Source: Anthopleura xanthogrammica (taxonomy: Eukaryota; Cnidaria; Anthozoa; Actiniaria; Actiniidae). From it: 64,000 bases of DNA. Below the pieces are notes generated by a model. It was not told where the DNA came from. It ran no database searches and was given only the letters and a program-made list of their open reading frames with translations. Positions 63,401-64,000 of the stretch are shown piece after piece (position 1 is the stretch's first letter; each line of letters starts with the position of its first letter). Position numbers and translations under genes: made by a program. The stretch is taken from assembly GCA_964019055.1 (NCBI GenBank), contig CAXHSA010000008.1, forward strand, positions 16,829 to 80,828, in the 5' to 3' direction.

Positions 63401-64000
63401 ACTGTTTTTTGCTGAGAAAATTTGAAATTTGCTGAGAATTTTCTTTTGCTCAAAACACCACGTTTTCACTGCTCAACGCAAGTTTTGGACGAGAAAAGCA
63501 CATTTTAGGTGTCCAAAACACTGTTTTGCTGGAAAAAAAAGCTTTTTAGCCCAAAAAACTGAAAAATGGCCATTTTGGCTCTCAAAACCAGGTTTTTCGC
63601 TGACGGCGTGACCTGTTGGCTGAAACCCCCACTTTTTGCTCATGAAAATACCTCTTGAGATAAAAACACGACTTTTTGGCGAAAAAAAATGCGGTTTTGG
63701 CTGAGTAAAGGTGCTTTTTGGTCCAAAAAACTGTTTTTTGCTGAGAAAATTTGAAATTTGCTGAGAATTTTCTTTTGCTCAAAACACCACGTTTTCACTG
63801 CTAAACGCAAGTTTTGGACGAGAAAAGCACATTTTAGGTGTCCAAAACACTGTTTTGCTGGGAAAAAAAGCTTTTTAGCCCAAAAAACTGAAAAATGGAC
63901 ATTTTGGCTCTCAAAACCAGGTTTTTCGCTGACGGCGTGACCTGTTGGCTGAAACCCCCACTTTTTGCTCATGAAAATACCTCTTGAGATAAAAACACGA
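60467..64000. repeat. Emerging dimer with a GGG + TGGACA haplotype
   Basis: TGGACA is at 60608, 61266, 61595, 62253, 62911 and 63899, at spacings 658, 329, 658, 658 and 988. Every one of these copies also has GGG before the A run of subunit 2, and the copies between have neither change. Two markers about 40 bp apart that always travel together show a common origin. Site 303 does not follow the haplotype, so exchange has occurred within monomers. GCGG in subunit 8 is at 63033 and 63692. A base is gained near 63337 (GATAAAAAACACG). The last copy, from 63830, is cut by the window end. Confidence 0.88.

Larger units (their letters stand above)
1..64000. repeat. Satellite DNA array, 329-bp monomer, about 194.5 copies
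   Basis: The same 329-bp sequence recurs head to tail across the whole window. Using the CATTTTAGG motif as phase mark, copies begin at 319, 648, 977 and so on to 63830. From 319 to 63829 there are 193 intervals with a net excess of 14 bp, fully accounted for by small indels I located, mostly one A gained or lost in an A run. All copies have the same orientation and nothing interrupts them. Consensus composition by hand count is A 101, T 101, G 65, C 62 (38.6% GC) with 8 CpG. The period is not a multiple of three, so no reading frame runs through the array. Two lengths of about 164 bp fit one monomer, so it could hold a nucleosome pair, but that is inference. Strand is arbitrary. That it is a eukaryotic satellite is near certain; its chromosomal location and host are not shown by the sequence. 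Confidence 0.98.

Noticed and set aside
247..63940. Plus-strand 60-codon ORF in most copies, starting at TTG
   Set aside because: It is the same stretch of the satellite repeated. It opens only because A and T runs give Lys and Phe codons, has no ribosome or promoter context, and the 329-bp period breaks frame each copy. Changes fall on coding and silent positions alike.
400..63972. Minus-strand ORFs of 64-220 codons
   Set aside because: Their lengths depend only on local indels. Where a copy is 330 bp (a multiple of three) the frame runs on into the next copy, giving the 220-codon ORF at 7699-8361 and others of 139-201 codons. No domain or conserved start is visible.
1..64000. CRISPR array
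   Set aside because: There are no unique spacers between repeats; the whole 329 bp is repeated and the inner subunits are degenerate with each other.
1..64000. Transposon, terminal repeat or rDNA spacer
   Set aside because: No terminal inverted repeats, target duplications, reverse-transcriptase or transposase ORF, or rRNA sequence is present.
1..64000. Telomeric or subtelomeric repeat
   Set aside because: No TTAGGG-type tracts occur anywhere in the window.

Overview
The window is one uninterrupted tandem satellite array. A 329-bp monomer repeats head to tail, always in the same orientation, from the first base to the last: one 318-bp divergent copy (1-318), 193 copies of 327-332 bp (319-63829, averaging 329.07 bp) and a 171-bp partial copy (63830-64000). 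I see no protein-coding gene, RNA gene, transposon, CRISPR array, unique sequence or inversion. The consensus by hand count is A 101, T 101, G 65, C 62 (38.6% GC) with 8 CpG. Most copies differ from it at about 0-3 positions, so the array has been homogenised recently or continuously.

A long, near-identical, non-coding array of this kind is eukaryotic satellite heterochromatin, centromeric, pericentromeric or sex-chromosomal. The monomer is itself built from 15 degenerate subunits averaging 21.9 bp. Each typically starts with a run of 4-6 T, then a 4-8 bp GC-richer spacer (often GGCTGAG, GCTGAG, GGTCC), then a run of 4-8 A. T and A runs alternate about every 10 bp, the classic layout of intrinsically curved DNA. 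This architecture closely resembles what is described for bird W-chromosome satellites (chicken XhoI and EcoRI families: about 21-bp degenerate units with A and T clusters separated by 6-7 GC-richer bases) and the related 41-42 bp repeats of galliform microchromosomes. A bird is therefore my best guess, but it rests on architecture, not on a database match.

Layout: 1-318 divergent copy; 319-2878 dimer-structured copies; 2879-6499 mostly A-type copies (A at monomer position 303) with A-run length variants; 6500-9462 nested dimer and tetramer duplications; 9463-13083 nearly pure C-type copies; 13084-20652 duplications of 7, 10 and 18 monomers; 20653-25256 an A/C alternating dimer region; 25257-34500 mixed, with a 661-bp dimer (27484-28805), a single-monomer duplication (about 31640-32330) and a 14-monomer offset pair; 34500-39100 1-, 2-, 4- and 7-monomer offsets of shared variants; 39100-46600 mainly C-type; 46648-53227 a 7- and 14-monomer pattern; 53228-57833 mixed; 57834-59000 a linked-variant dimer; 60467-64000 an emerging dimer with a two-marker haplotype. 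There are no interacting genes. What the window records is how a satellite array grows: unequal exchange, local block duplication and conversion-like patches, each traceable through shared rare variants.
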